The notes under the pieces: generated by a model
Seen by the model: the letters and a program-made list of their open reading frames with translations, nothing else
Databases searched by the model: none
What the model was told of the DNA's origin: nothing
Program-made: the position numbers and the translations under genes
Shown: piece after piece, positions 38,203 through 52,224 of the stretch
Layout: the number at the start of each line of letters is the position of its first letter
Position numbering within the stretch: the stretch's first letter is position 1
NCBI RefSeq assembly: GCF_017562075.2
Contig: NC_054084.1
Location: 37,325,499 to 37,389,498 of the forward strand
DNA from: Anopheles merus
Lineage: Eukaryota > Arthropoda > Insecta > Diptera > Culicidae
Length of the DNA: 64,000 bases
Reading direction: 5' to 3'

Positions 38203-39217
38203 TTTGTATTGCCCCACGTAGACCTATGATGCCGCCGGTGCAACTTTTCGGGGGATGTACCACTTGTGCGCTTTACGCAACTGGACGCACGCACTAACGG
38301 AACCGAATCCTTGAAGGACACCGCTAGTGTGGAGGAAAGCAACACACACGGCTCCGCCTAATTTGTGATCATTTTGGTGATGAGGGAATAAAAAGGACAC
38401 TGTTTTACACCGACGGCACCGCCGAGTGATGTTTACGAGGAGCAAATAAACAAGGCTGCACCACTTGGGCGCAATTTGACAGATGAGCACAAGGCCAAGG
38501 TACGTAATATTATCTGGAAAAGAATAAATTTGTTGATTTAATATGAACAAGGGAACAAATTATACGTTTCGAAATAAAGCAATATTCCAGTGACGCTTTT
38601 TACTGCCCTTGTAATTATAGCTCGATTTATTCCATGCATTGGTTGGCCCGTGAATGAATATGGCGAAACGATGGGCGAGCCTGGTTAATTACAGCAACAA
38701 AATAAAAATGACAGCACACACACCAAATGTCAAACTAAAGTGAAGCAGAAAACACAACAAACAAACGAAAAGCGTTCTGTGAAAGTGTTGTTTTCGATAA
38801 ACTTAAGCAAAAATTTAGAATATTTAGTGTATTGTAACAAAATTAAACCACGTGCTGCTAGATTAAACGAAAAGCTTTATTTAAACGGACGTTGGATGTC
38901 TTTCAGTATGTTAAAATTGAGTACGAAGCCAGTATGTGGGCAAGTTTATGCATTGGAAGGATGAAAAAAGAAGAATAAGAAAACGGGGGGAAGCGTTTGT
39001 GTTTTCGATAGTGAAAAGTTTTTGGATGCCGGAATTTGAGGATGCAAATTTTATTTTAGACTGTTTGTACTTTTTTCGTGACGAGTTCCGTGGATAGTTT
39101 TTAGTTCTGAGGTATCCTACGGGAGTTGTTTGAAGGCTCACGTTTTATCGCCCACTCGTGTTCCTTGGAAGTGGTCGTAGGACATTTGCTTATTAAACTT
39201 ATTGAAATAAAACAATC
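38203..39217. promoter_or_regulatory. Shared upstream region of divergent SGPP and chm
   Basis: About 1.0 kb separates the two start codons, which face away from each other. It must hold both promoters or 5' leader exons. The SGPP-proximal half is moderately GC-rich and the chm-proximal half AT-rich. No TATA box or clear initiator is evident. Confidence 0.5.
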
Positions 39218-42200
39218 ATGCCACAACGGAAAAAGGTTAGTAAACGTATCAATAATTATAATCTAGCGCATTATTAACTTTTCAACCTCTTTCTCAATTT
39301 CAGTCCACCAGCACCGAATCCAGCAGCGGCAGTTCGTCTGACTCCAGCTCCAGTGGGTCCGATTCGGGAAGCTCGGGCGGATCTGATTCGGGAAGCTCGA
39401 GCAGTGAAAGTGATTCCTCCAGCTCGAGGGAACCATCGCCGCGTCCCTCTACCAGTAATAATGCAGCCGTGTCCGGGGCAACCAGTGGAAATGGTAGGTG
39501 CACTGCATGTCCTTGATTTACTTTGCATTTGATGCTGATATTCATTTTATTGCCCGTTTGTAGCTGCAGTACCAAAAGCGAACGACAAAATCGTAAGACG
39601 ACGAAGCTCGGAGATTGGCAATGCGGCAAACAAAGCGAACAGCAAACCGGACGCCTCGAAGGATAAATCATCCCTTGCACTGAAACAGCAAAAACTCTCA
39701 AAAAGCTCCATCTCGTCCAGTGATGATGATGACTCGGAGCCGGAAACGAGCAAAGGAACAGCTGCTGCATCGGCAGCTGTCACTACTGCGGCTAGCAAAA
39801 AGGCTCCAACAGTCGACACCACCAAGAAAAAGCCCATTGCAGCGGTACAGGGCAAGGAGCGGGTTCCCGCACCGCCACCGATCAGTGGAGGAAAGGTGCC
39901 CCCGTCTGTGATCAAGCAGCAGCACCAACAGCATCAAAACTCTGCCCCCGCCACGAAAGGGGCGGTGAAGGCTAGCACGGTGGTGAAAAGTTTGCACAAG
40001 ACCAACAATAATGGGACCGGTACGGCAACGGGTGCTGTAAAGAAACCCATCCCAGGCACCGCTCAGTCATCCTCGGCACCTGCTACCAAGGGTAAAAAGA
40101 AGAGCATCTTCTCACCGGTCAATTCGTCCGAATCGGAGGTGGAAACAACGCCGGAAAAGTCCGACATGCAGGATAGACGTACGTCCAGCTCGAGCTCCAC
40201 GAGCGGGAACGCCGTATCGGGTGGTGGGACGGGCCCAGCGTCGTCCGATTTGTCTGACAAAAATCAACCTGGAGCATCGGGAAGTACCGCAACCAACACC
40301 ATCACCTCAACAGCAGCCACCGCCGCTCTACAACGTGGCCGCGGTCGGCCACGGAAAGCATCGCAGGTGGGAACGTTGAACAACGCTGGATCGAAACCGA
40401 TCGGACAGGTGAAACCACAGACCAGTGGCACAAGTAGTGCCGCAAGCAAAGTGGCCAGTCCAACCGTTGCTCCACCGTTGGCCAAATCAATGAAATCCCC
40501 CATCCGAGCGCTGTCGTCCGCCACGTCCAGCTCGAGCGAATCGTCCTCCAGCGGATCGTCCGACTCGGAAACGGAATCATCGGACGATTCCTCACCATCG
40601 ATCAGTGCAGCGGCCGCACAAAGCTACAAAAAGTCCAACAGCACCATGAAGCGTGCGCTCGAACGAACGCCCCAAAAGAACGATGCCAAGGATGGCGGTG
40701 CGACGGCGGCGGCCGGTTCGGACTCGGACCGGCAGACGCGAAAGCTGACCCGTTCCGCAAGCACGCGCAAATCCAAACACCTGCTCGGCAAGAACGCCTC
40801 CGAGACGGACTCCGACGCGGACAGTGTGAAGCGGTCCGCGTCAAAAAGTCCGGCCAAGAAAGCGCCCACCGTACCGTCGAAGGGCAAGGCGAAGAATAAC
40901 ATTGCCAACGCGCTGGCCAGCAAACGCACCGGCGACAAACCACTCGCGAAGGAGCTGCCCATCGAGGAGGCGCCGATCGAGCGGCGCTGTCCGCTGGAAA
41001 AGTGTGACTCGCTCGGCCACATGGGCGGACAGTTTGAGAAGCACTTTACGCTGGAGGCTTGCCCGCTCTATCACAACATGACGGTCGATCAAACGAAGCA
41101 GCTACTGGTGGAGCGCAAGCAGCGCGAAGACGAACGGCGCCGGTCGATTCCGGTGTACGAAAATTCGAAAAAAATCCAAACGCCCGAACAGAAGCTGTAC
41201 GCGCAGAAGATACGCGATCTGCGGGCGCGCTTCAAACCCTCCTCGCCGACGCCGAGTGCCGAGCGGCCGAAACCGTTGCTCGATCGGGACTGTAACGAAA
41301 TTAAGCCCGAACCTAACCTCGAGGGCATCGTGCCGGACTACGATCTGCAGCTATTCCGCGAAGCGCAGGCACTGGCGAGCGAAAGTATCGAGAAGGAGCT
41401 GGGCGACATGGTTACCGGGAAGGGCACGAAGTACATTTCGATGGGCCGGCACTGTATGCAGGTGTGGTATCAGTCGCCCTATCCGGACGATGCGACCCGG
41501 CTGCCGAAGCTGTATCTGTGCGAGTTCTGTCTGCGGTATCAAAAGTCCGAGGTGGGAATGAAGCGCCATGCGGCCAAATGTGTCTGGCGGCATCCGCCGG
41601 GCGATGAGGTAAGCACGAGGAGCGAGTTTTGTCCTGAAAGCGTTTGTTGCAAAACGATCGTTTCGCCTTATAATTCCAGATCTATCGCAAGGGAAAGCTT
41701 GGCGTGTGGCAAGTGGATGGCAAGCGACACAAACAGTACTGTCAGCATCTGTGCTTGCTGGCCAAATTCTTCCTCGACCATAAAACGTTGTACTACGACG
41801 TGGAACCGTTCCTGTTTTACGTGATGACGCTGGCGGATAGCGACGGCTGCCATACGGTGGGGTATTTCAGTAAGGTAAGTGTTCAATATTTCCCCACTTT
41901 ACACTTTACACTGAAACTTTCCAAAAGCAGTAAAAATGATTTGCTTCATATATTTTATTCATAATTTGTTCTAAACGTTGGCCAAATACTGGTTAATTAA
42001 AGAATTGATGCTTTGGGAAAAGCAATACTGTTGCTAAACCGCTGAATTTCGGCGTCATTTGAATTATCTTTCTGGCGATATTAGCGCCATCTACCGTTCG
42101 CTAGTGAAATCTCTACTCGAAAGAGATATTTGAAGAAATTGGTTTTAATTGGATTTTGGTTTGGCTGGTTTTTATTGGATTTTGAATTCAATATTTACAT

Positions 42201-44496
42201 AATTTGAAATTACTTAAAAATGTATAAAATATTTATATTATTTACTCCTCTATTAGCGCTGATTATGGCTAAATTACAACAACATATTGATATTGTGGCA
42301 TGACGAAGGATACTTTGGGAGATTCCTTTGTATAATTTAATTGTGTATTTAATCCGACGATTACTTCTCTCATCTTATGTTATTATCCTTATCTTACAGT
42401 ATCTCTATTATTTAAATTTAATAAAATAGTATTAATAGTACACTTTTTTAATCATTTTTTTGTTAATAATAGTTACCAGTTCTGGGCCTAGACAAAAAAG
42501 GCGAGCCGCCAACAGTAGTGTTAGAATATGAGCCAATATTATGTTGGTTGCTTAAAAGCATTTGTTCAATTGCAATGATACCCATTAGTCTGTTAACCTT
42601 TGAAATGTTCGGTGTTTTAATAAGTAAGGATTGGCACTGGAATATCGATATTCAAATATCTATATTGGCTATATCTATATAAAAACGTCATTTGTTCCGG
42701 AGGCTGAAATGAAAGCACGAGTTGGTTGAAGGCTACCGTAATGACTTTTTGTAGCTGTTTGTTCGAGAAGGTCAAAGAGCTCCTAGCGTACGCCAGGACA
42801 AAAAGAGAGAAACGGGGAGATAGAGAGAAAACATGCACAATAGATAGAGCGTAAAGAGCGAACTCATGAGATGGCTTCAATTACAATCATCATCATGGTC
42901 ATAGCATCATTGCCGGCCCGCTGCCACACTCGTTTTCGGCGTAATGATTTTCTAGAATCGCCTGCAGCAGGGCAAGGATGTGAAGGAAGCTGGATGGAGA
43001 AAGCGATTCAGCGGAGGCTATCGGTTCTCGGTGGCTCTTTCCGATAAACGCCCCGTCTGCCGAGGCCAACGACCGCTACGCTACCGACGACCGAAAATCG
43101 GGAGAGTTTTGAAAACCACAACGGAATAGTACAACGACGGAGTGGTCTGTCCTGTCTGTTCTGTCCTGTCTTCCCCCCGACCGCGACCGTGGAGCCACTG
43201 TTTTCCCTCGAACGTACTTCTTTGTATGCGCGTGCATATGTATTGCTATATAAAGTTGGCCAGCGTGAAATATAGTGGACGCAAAACGGGGCTGCCTAGT
43301 TTGGCCACAGCCACACCACTCCTCACACATCCCCTCACATTTTGGGCTAGCATCTCAACGGTCATTCCACCGATAGTGAATCGAACACAGCCACAGCCAG
43401 CCCATCGTTTCGATCCTTCCCGACACGTCCGTCTCCGCATCTGTTTGAAATGCTTTCGACGATGGACGCAGCACTGCAACACACCACTAGGAAGATGGAT
43501 CGGCGTACACCTTTGCTTTGTACGCCGGAGAAGCAAACTGTACCGAATTTTAATTACTTTACTTTACTCTGACGCAGTCTGAGGGAGAGAAAGCGTTGCA
43601 AGAAGCACCTGAAAAGACTGATCGCTTGTTAGATAGCGTGGAATATACGGTTGGAAGCTGATATGGGGGAGGGTAGAGTAGCCAGTAATTCAAACGAATG
43701 GTAGAATTAAAGATTTTGTGATGAATGTTTTAATTACATTTATGGTATAATCATGCAATTGAGTGTGCTGGTGATTGGTTTGATTGCAATTCACATTCAC
43801 AAGCAAACTACAAAGCATAAATTTAATGCTTTTTATGCTTTTTATCCTGCCAAACAGCAGTAGAAAGTCAGAAAGCTAGTGTATAACAGTTTTCCAATTT
43901 TCCGTCCGTGCTGAGAGAAATGAAATCATCCTCTTCTTGCTCGAGTACCGATGTCAATGACCGATGGACCATCTTTTGTCAAGCCAAAACGCGCGTACGT
44001 AAGTGGGAGAGGCTTGGGAGAGCTGTGAGAGTTTGAAGTGTCATACGAGCGTGAATGATGATTATGAAATGTTCCCCATGTGTTCGTTAAATGTTTTTTT
44101 GAAGTAGGAATACCTAATATATTTGCTGTAGATTTTCAAAAAAAAAAAAGATATTGTTTTTTAACAGCATTCTTTGAATGGGCTAATTGTTTTCTAGAGA
44201 ATTGTTTAAATTGTTTGATTCAATTAAATAGAATCGTTCCGTTTAAAAGGTACATTTTATTCTCCAAAACATCTATGTAGCGTTTGATCCGTTAGGCTGC
44301 TCGAACGCTGACACCGGTACACACCTTTGTTTGAACTGCAACAAAAAAACGGCACTTTCTCCATCACGGGCCACAAATTCACCATCACCAGGCGCCTCCA
44401 TGCCGTTGCGTTGCGTACGTTTTCGATACGTTTTTTTACATCTTGCGCAAAGCGCAACCGTACGGATGCAACAGCAGCAATAAGCGGTGGAGAAAA

Positions 44497-44580
<84 letters not shown>

Positions 44581-47500
44581 CCATACAAGCCTCATCCTTT
44601 CTCATCCCTTCCTGTGAGGGTCTATGGCTCGTCCGTTCCGGAAGTGGCAGGCATCACGTACTTCCGATCGTTAGTCTTTGCCCTCTTGCAGCAACGTTGT
44701 ATGCTGCAGCGGGATGCAGCGGGATGATGCAACGTTGTCGACTTGCTCTTTGTGTCTGTGTGTCTGTTAGTATATAGTTTTGCAGTGCTGTGTGTGTGTT
44801 TGTGCTTGATGCCGAGACGCTATGTGGCTGTCCCTGGGAAGGCTTGCTCGCTGGGCTCGGGATGACTGACTAACAAAAAAAAAAAAACGGGGTTCATCGT
44901 ACGGCCACCGCCATTGCAATGAATTGGTCAATGAACTTTGCGTCGGCTGCAAAACAGCACAGCGAGGGGCACGCGAGGCGCTAGACCTGGTCGGTAGGAG
45001 AGCATCTAGGTCGTTACAGAGTTTGTCAGCCCAAAGGGTCCCAACCACCAATCTTCTTCCCTTCCCCGGAAAGGATGCTGTTTGCTGTGCAGCACTCCTT
45101 TCGAGGGGTGTAAGAAGTTGTAGGAGTTTTTTGTTGTTGTTTCTCTCTGCTGCTGCGTCTATCGTCTTGGTAGCATCGTCATCGTTGACCGCACCAGACG
45201 TCTGGGGTTAACTTTTGCAAACGGTTCCCTCTCACCCTTATGCGGCGGTCTGGCGGCTGTGTCTAGACGGTTGTGTGTTGCCCCAGTACCCACCAAACCC
45301 CGAACCTGCAGATGATGCACAGGTAGGAGAACTCGGTCGGTGCCGGTAGACATGGCTGTGTCCTGCCGAAAAAACCGCAGCTGGGTTTTGCTGGAAAAAG
45401 GTGAGGACCCAGAAGGGGAGGAAATTCCGGACGCGCAATGATGCAGTGTGTGTGTAGCGGTGAGAAAGGGTGTGAGATTTAGTGAAATTTACAACTCTAC
45501 CCGACCGTAGAATGGGAGATGCGTCATGTCTAGCTCCGTGCTGTGATGACTCCTTTTGGGCAAGGACGGCAAACCGAGTAGCGCCATACGTTTGTTTATG
45601 ATGCTGTCAATATTAACAAACGATGGGAGTGACAAAAATTATGGACCCAAATGTTTTATTTTACCCGTTGTTTGTTGTTGTGGAGGAGATGTATTGATTC
45701 ATCTTCGATTTTCTTTCTTTTGCAGTAAATTCAGTTTCCGTTCCGCTTCCCGTTTTTCAACGTCGCGGTTTGTTTTAGCATTTGTTGTGAGCGAGACAAA
45801 TGCAACACACCACACAGCATCAACGGAGACGACAGCCCAAACAAAACAAAACAAAAAAACACGTAAAAAAGCAAGCAGACACACGACTGTTGCAAACGAT
45901 GCAATCAAAATTTCAATGACCCCAAACGGGCGCGACCCATCGACTGTGTCGGCGGCTGGATTTTCTCTCTGTCTCTCTCTCTCTCTCTCTCCCTGTGTTT
46001 GTAAAACTGTTCGTCGAGACGGGCGCGTGCCATGGCTGCTGCGTTGCACGTTCATTTCCACCGTAAGCACCGGGGTTGCGTTTGTGTGCGATTGTGACTG
46101 GCAAGGACGTACACGGCGTGCTAGGATGAGATGAAAAAACACATTCACAAACACAGAAACGAACGCAGGATGCCAGGATAGCGAAGAGGTTTTTGTGAAT
46201 TTGCGAAAATACTTTTGGGGTGCTGCCGTGTCGCTGCTGCGGCGCACGACACCATTCCGCGCGGTTCTTGTACCGGTTTGTCTACCGGCCTCACCGGTAG
46301 ACAGGCTACAGGAGAGCGGTACCAGGAATGGGGCAGTAGAAAAGGGGAAAAAGGATACGGGTTCCCTAGCCCCTTAGACCGGGTGAGCAACGAACCCGAC
46401 GACACAGACGACGACGACCAGGCGCAAGTGTGTCGAGGGCAATGCATACATAGAGCGATGCGTACTCCGACAGATTCCCGCCAGATTTGTTCTCCAATGT
46501 GCCGCTCGCGTTATTGTTATTTGGGTGCGTATGTTGCGTATGTGTGCGTGCTTCCCTTTTACTGTTTTTTTTTTCTTTTTTGGTTATGCCCGTCGGCACC
46601 CTTTCCAACAATTTCCCACGTCGGTTCCGTGGGGCAGGAGGTGCGTAGGTTCTTTTTTGCTCCGCTATTCTATTTCTCTTCCTCATCCCCTCCCCCCCTC
46701 GATAACGCACGGATCAGCCGCAAACACGGACAAAATGGGGAACAATGGAGGCAGGATATGCGCTGAAGGGGAGAGAAAAACTGGCCCGCCCGGAATATAC
46801 ATAACGGCGGCCAGGATGGGAAGCTGTGTACCCTTTGTCCCGTGCCCTTTGTCGTGTCTTTAGCCGCTTTGGCTTCTGGCTGACTGGGTGAAGGTGAAGG
46901 ACGAGTTTGTACGCGTCGTCCGGGCCTGCCCGTCTGGCCTGAGCCAGACACGCGCGCTTCGGTGGAAGCAACAAAACCAGACTCTCTCTCTCTCTCTCTC
47001 TCTCTCGCTCTCTCTCGCAGCTACACCCTGTGCTGCTGTCCTGTTGGGTGTCGATGATCAGGAGCTACTGCTAATGTGAGAGAGGGAGAGAGCGAGCGAG
47101 CGAGCGAAAGAGAGCAAAGAATCGGGAGTGAACGCGATGGAACGATGATGACGGCATCGGGCAAGATCTCGTCCCAGCTGGGTGAGCAACGGGGGCCATT
47201 CCGGGATGTGGTATTGCTATATACCATATAGTAAGTGTGTGTGTGCGTGTGTTGGCTCGGGAAATTGTATTGGTTTGCTCTCTGTCTGGCGAACAGGTTT
47301 TCCCGCCCGGCTTTAGTGGTGTGCGTACCGCTGGTGGTTACGGCAAAGGACGAACAGTTATCAATGGTGTACACAGGTGGCGATGGTGGCCTGTACCGTC
47401 TGTGCAGAGAGATGATGCGTTGAAAACCGGCCAGACAACGTACCGAGCACCCACACAGACTCTCTCACACGGACACACAACGTCATAGTAGTAGGCTCTG

Positions 47501-49292
47501 CCTCTCCTTCAGGAGAGGGCTTTTCGCGCGTTTTGTTGTTAGTTTGCGTGTGCTGTTCCACTTCTTCATTCACAAGCCATTTTCTACAACGACTCCTCGC
47601 TAGGTGTGTGTGTAAGGAGTATGCGAGTAGGTGCCAGGTGCTACTACACAACTACTACGTCCGGTTTGGCGGGTGGTAAGTGCACAAAACGTCGCATGCC
47701 AATGTTTTGTCGGTCTCGGTGCGGCTTGGCTCGGGTTGGCTGCCGCTCCGGACACAGACTCCGGTAGGAATGGGATGGAATGGAACGGTGGCGAGACACG
47801 CTTTACCGTAAAATCAACGACCATGGGGAAGGTCAACGAGACTCACAGGCAGAATCTCTCTCCCTCCCCAGGGCGAGCCTTCGCGGAGCGTGGTTTTGGG
47901 GTGTGCGGTGGAGGTATTGGCTGGGCGAAATTCGGTCATTGCCCTTTCGACGGTGCGCCATGTGTGTGTGTGTGTGTGTGTGCGTTGTCTGGTGTTCTGG
48001 CGGCGGAGTCTGGACGATTGATGGTGTGCTCGCTGGAAGTACTTGAACCACCTCATCCGCCCGCAACAGTCTACTGCTTGGGGAGGGTGTCGGCTGGCGT
48101 GTTTTAGTTGGGTTTGCCGTTTTCAGGAACTCCAGGCTTGGGCCCGTTTTGGGGGTGGGCGGAAACGGAGAGGACGGTTGCTTTTTGCCGGAAATCCCTT
48201 AGAATAGCAAACGGCACTTCGCTAGCTCGCGCGCGCCACCATCCCGGGACCAGTGTGCGGAGAATTGTAAAGCGAGATTTACTCCCAGGGAAATATCGAG
48301 GACCGGCGGTGGCTGCTGCAGCCTTCGGCGCAGGGGAGCGAGCTTTTCGGTTTTTGCTTTCAGAGGGCAGAGCACAGAGGACGTCCGGGAACGGGAATCG
48401 GGCACCAACCGAGGGGGGGGAGTGTTTAATATGTATATATTTAATAAACGGTTGATAATATGGTGATGGGTTCTGCGTCGGGGATGTATGTTGGGCCCGC
48501 ATTGTCGACCGGGAGCGACCGGGCGGCCAGGTTGAGTTGTGCCAGGGAGATGGGTTGGTGTTGTGGTTGCCTTTGTCGGATGCATGGAGCCTGATGCATG
48601 ATGCTGTTCCGACAAAAGCGGAACGTGTGTACCTATGCAACTCCTGTGTTCCTCGGTTGCATTGTGTGGGAGAAGTGACGAGACACACACTCACACGGAA
48701 GCACACACACGCACACAGACTTCAAAACAAATGGGTTTTTGCGTAGCGAAGAATCGCCGGAACCTACGGAACGGAAACGCACATCGCCCATGATGATCTG
48801 TTGAGTGGAGTCGTGTGTGTGTGTGCGGACTGATTTTCATCGAAGGGAGGATGGCGGGTGTGTCGTCTGGTCTAGAGAAGGATGACGCGGCGGCACGACG
48901 GCTGGAAGCTGGAGGAATGTGATTTGGGAAACGCGCGCTACGCGTCTCTTTGTTCTACGCGGGAAAACACGCCACGGGGAAAAGGACTGCAGCCAGACTG
49001 CTCCCGGGGAAGCTTGGCTGGCTGGCGGGCCCGCACACACACACGCATACAAATAGGAAACGGGATAATAAAATTTGATGTCGCACCGATTCCGTTAGGG
49101 GGGTGCCAAGCGGAGGATGTGGCACTGATGGACCGTTGTGTGTGAGTTTATGTTTCCGCGTCTCGTTTGCTCGCGGTACTTTAGTTATAAAATATTCTTT
49201 TTAATTCCCGTCCCATTTCAGTCCCCCTTTTCCCGCTGCCCCGGTGTGTGGGGTGTGACGGGATGTCCTTCGATTGTCTGGGTCTGCGATAG

Positions 49293-49350
<58 letters not shown>

Positions 49351-52126
49351 CCGCTCACTTTAGTGAATAATTTGATGGGAATGTCAACTTGGCAGTTGGA
49401 ATATTTGCAGTTTTAGCACGCGTGTTTTGCAAGAGCAAGCTGATTTGGGGGAAAATGTTGATTATATGTCTATTTAATTTTTCTTAATTATACTTTCCCA
49501 CAAATTGCAACACGCTTGTTGCTACATCGTTAGAAGATTAACACTCATTGGCTTGGACGCAACTATTCTAACTCCAGGGTTCGACAAAGTCCGGCCTTCG
49601 GGTCGAAAGCGGCCAAACATAATTACCAAAACATTTTATTGAGATGGAAAGCATTAGAATAAACGCAATCGAACGTTAAGATATTAATTTCATTGTAAAT
49701 GATCTTGGTATTGATGCTTTGCCACGGTTTTGACCCATAAGTTGCATTATTTCTTCAGCTTGCCAAAGTTGTTGATATTTTTATGATTATAGATTCTTTG
49801 GATACTCTTAAGGCCTCTTTCACCTCTAAATCTGGTCTAAATGGGTGCAGTGATTAGTTGCTTGTGGTTCAACATCACTTTTAAAAGGAAACTGAGATAT
49901 GTTGGTGCTTTATACAAATGTTGCGGTAAATTATAGGATTAGCGCGAAATTATTCAGAGATTGTGTAGGTTCTAGTAAGTTATAATTGTAATAACTGTAA
50001 CTGGCTAGATGTGTCCTAAAAACCTTGCAAATTTCTGTTTATTGAAGTTTTGTTTTCATATGGCTGTAAATTTATGACATTGGTTGAGAAAAATACTGGG
50101 TTATAATGAAACCAGCATTGGTGGGACCCTTCACGAATCTAGTAAGCTTTTTTGGAGTTTGACAGTCATGTCCGTACTGTCAGGAGACTAAAATCATGTA
50201 AACACTCCTTACAAAACTATATTATTTTAGCCTCAAAGCTAGAACTAGATTCGAGTACCTGCTCGAAAAAATGGCAAAACATGGTGATGTTTTCATTTAT
50301 CCCAAGGTGCATTAAAGAAATCAGGTGGTGGAATCTAGAATCAAAGTGTATGTGGACCAGGTGGCCTCATCGCATATTTTTTTTATAACCAAATTTTTCT
50401 ATACCCCCCTCCAGCCCTTCCCGATTTTAATACCGGATCCCCCAGTATTGTTATGTCAAGTTGTGAAATGTAAAATTGCTCTAAAGCACTTCACCTCCTA
50501 ATATCCATACACCTTAGTACGAGTGAAATACATACTAAATACATACACCTTGGGATAAACCCACCTGTATACAAAACGCAACTTGATAGCTGCTCGAAAA
50601 CTGCTATAAAATGCAAACAGCTGATAGGCTGAAATTTCAGCCTACGATCTACAAACGGAAAGCGGCCCATTGACTGTCAGGTCATGAAAAATAATATGTG
50701 ATAAATCAATATCCAAACTCTAGTTTGCACGCCGGCAATTTTTATTTTTGTAGAATATGATAGTTTAGTAACATGGGAAAATGGGGGCGGTCCCGTAATA
50801 CAGTCGTCAACTCCTACGACTTAATAACATGCCGGTCATGGGTATTGGTTCAAGCCTAATATGTACCGTAGCAAGGACTAACTAACCTCCTATCCGGCTG
50901 CGTAGTACTGGATAAGTCTCGAAATCCTGTATAGGTCGACATGGCCGTGTAGCACGTTACGCCAAGTAGGAAAATTATTTAGTAAATTCCGAATTTACGT
51001 TGATGTATATAACAATTTTGAGAACTCTTCTTACGTGATAAATACCTCATATGTGATCAATGAGGAAAACAAATTAATTATGTTTAAGTCCCGTACACAA
51101 CTTAATAAGGAAAATTTTAAATTTGAAAATACCCGCTGTAGTCTGAAAACATTGTTACTACAAAATGGACGATTGTTGTTTGAAAACTGCACTTCAGGGT
51201 TCCGCCGAATTTATAGAACTCCGTCCGTTGCTTGAAAAGTTTGCCGACCCCTGTCCTAACTGCAAGCCCGAGTGGCACGCACAAAAAAAGGATCGAGATA
51301 CCGCTGTTTCGGTACTACCGTTTGGCGTATAGTTGGCGCAGCAGTTTTGAACGGTGTTTAGTGATGGTTTGAGCTTGAGATACGGTATTTTGGCGTGCGG
51401 TGCGAATTTCGTCAACGGTGGCGTGATGAGCCGCCGCCTGCAGTAAAGCGTATCTGGAAGCGTAGCGTTGTTGCTTTGTTCTCCGTGCATCCACTTCGAT
51501 GCCGCAGCTGATCGTGTGCTGCGGCGTGTCCACAGTAGCTGAAATCATTTTGACTAGTTGTCTAATGTACATTTGCTAATGGCAGCGCACCACAGCGCAC
51601 CACCGTGTACGCTTTTCGGTGTGTTGGTCAGTGCCATCCATTGGACACAGTTTAATCAGTGCAACTTCCCGTGGCGGAGAGTCAATAAAGGGAGAAGGTC
51701 TATCTGGGTAGACGCCTCATCGACGCCTTCAAGAAAAGCGACTTCACACCTACTTCATGACCTCTCACTGACCAGCAGGAGTGTTTTGTGTAGGTGTGTG
51801 TGTGTGTAGGTGTGACATTTGGAGTACCCTTTTACTTTAGATGTAATTTATTGCATCCTTTTTTTTACTTTTCTATGGGTAGATATGCACCCACCAGAGC
51901 GATCGTAAATTATCGACCATACGTTGCAAACGGGATGACCCCGGTCGCGGCCATTCTCTCACTGTACTAAGGGCAGTAGTGCTCGAAAATATACGGTACA
52001 TTATTCCATTTCCCCTCTTCTGCCTGCACAACAGTGCAATAGGAAGGTTATGTCGATCGAGCGTAATAATAAAACAGCTTCACCAACGCAGATTTATGGC
52101 ACTCAATTTGTCGTTTAGTCAGGGCA

Positions 52127-52224
<98 letters not shown>

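Larger units (their letters stand above)
49575..51253. mobile_element. hAT-type element hosting nested insertions
   Basis: The left end CAGGGTTCGACAAAGT and the right end (reverse complement CAGGGGTCGGCAAACT) match at 13 of 16 positions and resemble the CAGGGGTCGGCAAA ends common in hAT elements. Flanking TTCTAACT (49566-49573) and TCCTAACT (51254-51261) agree at 7 of 8, allowing a one-base offset on the left. Inside lie a copy of the inverted-repeat MITE (50130-50690) and a SINE (50790-50975). No transposase frame survives, so it is either a non-autonomous or a decayed element. Confidence 0.65.

Noticed and set aside
38203..38217. Upstream GTG start for SGPP (MGQYKMHPF)
   Set aside because: The codon at 38217 is GTG; the first in-frame ATG is at 38202, and nothing supports a non-ATG start. 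A splice acceptor just upstream (ATAG) was considered, but no donor exon could be supported.
44327..44777. Several Thr/His-repeat frames
   Set aside because: Translations of the (AC)40 microsatellite.
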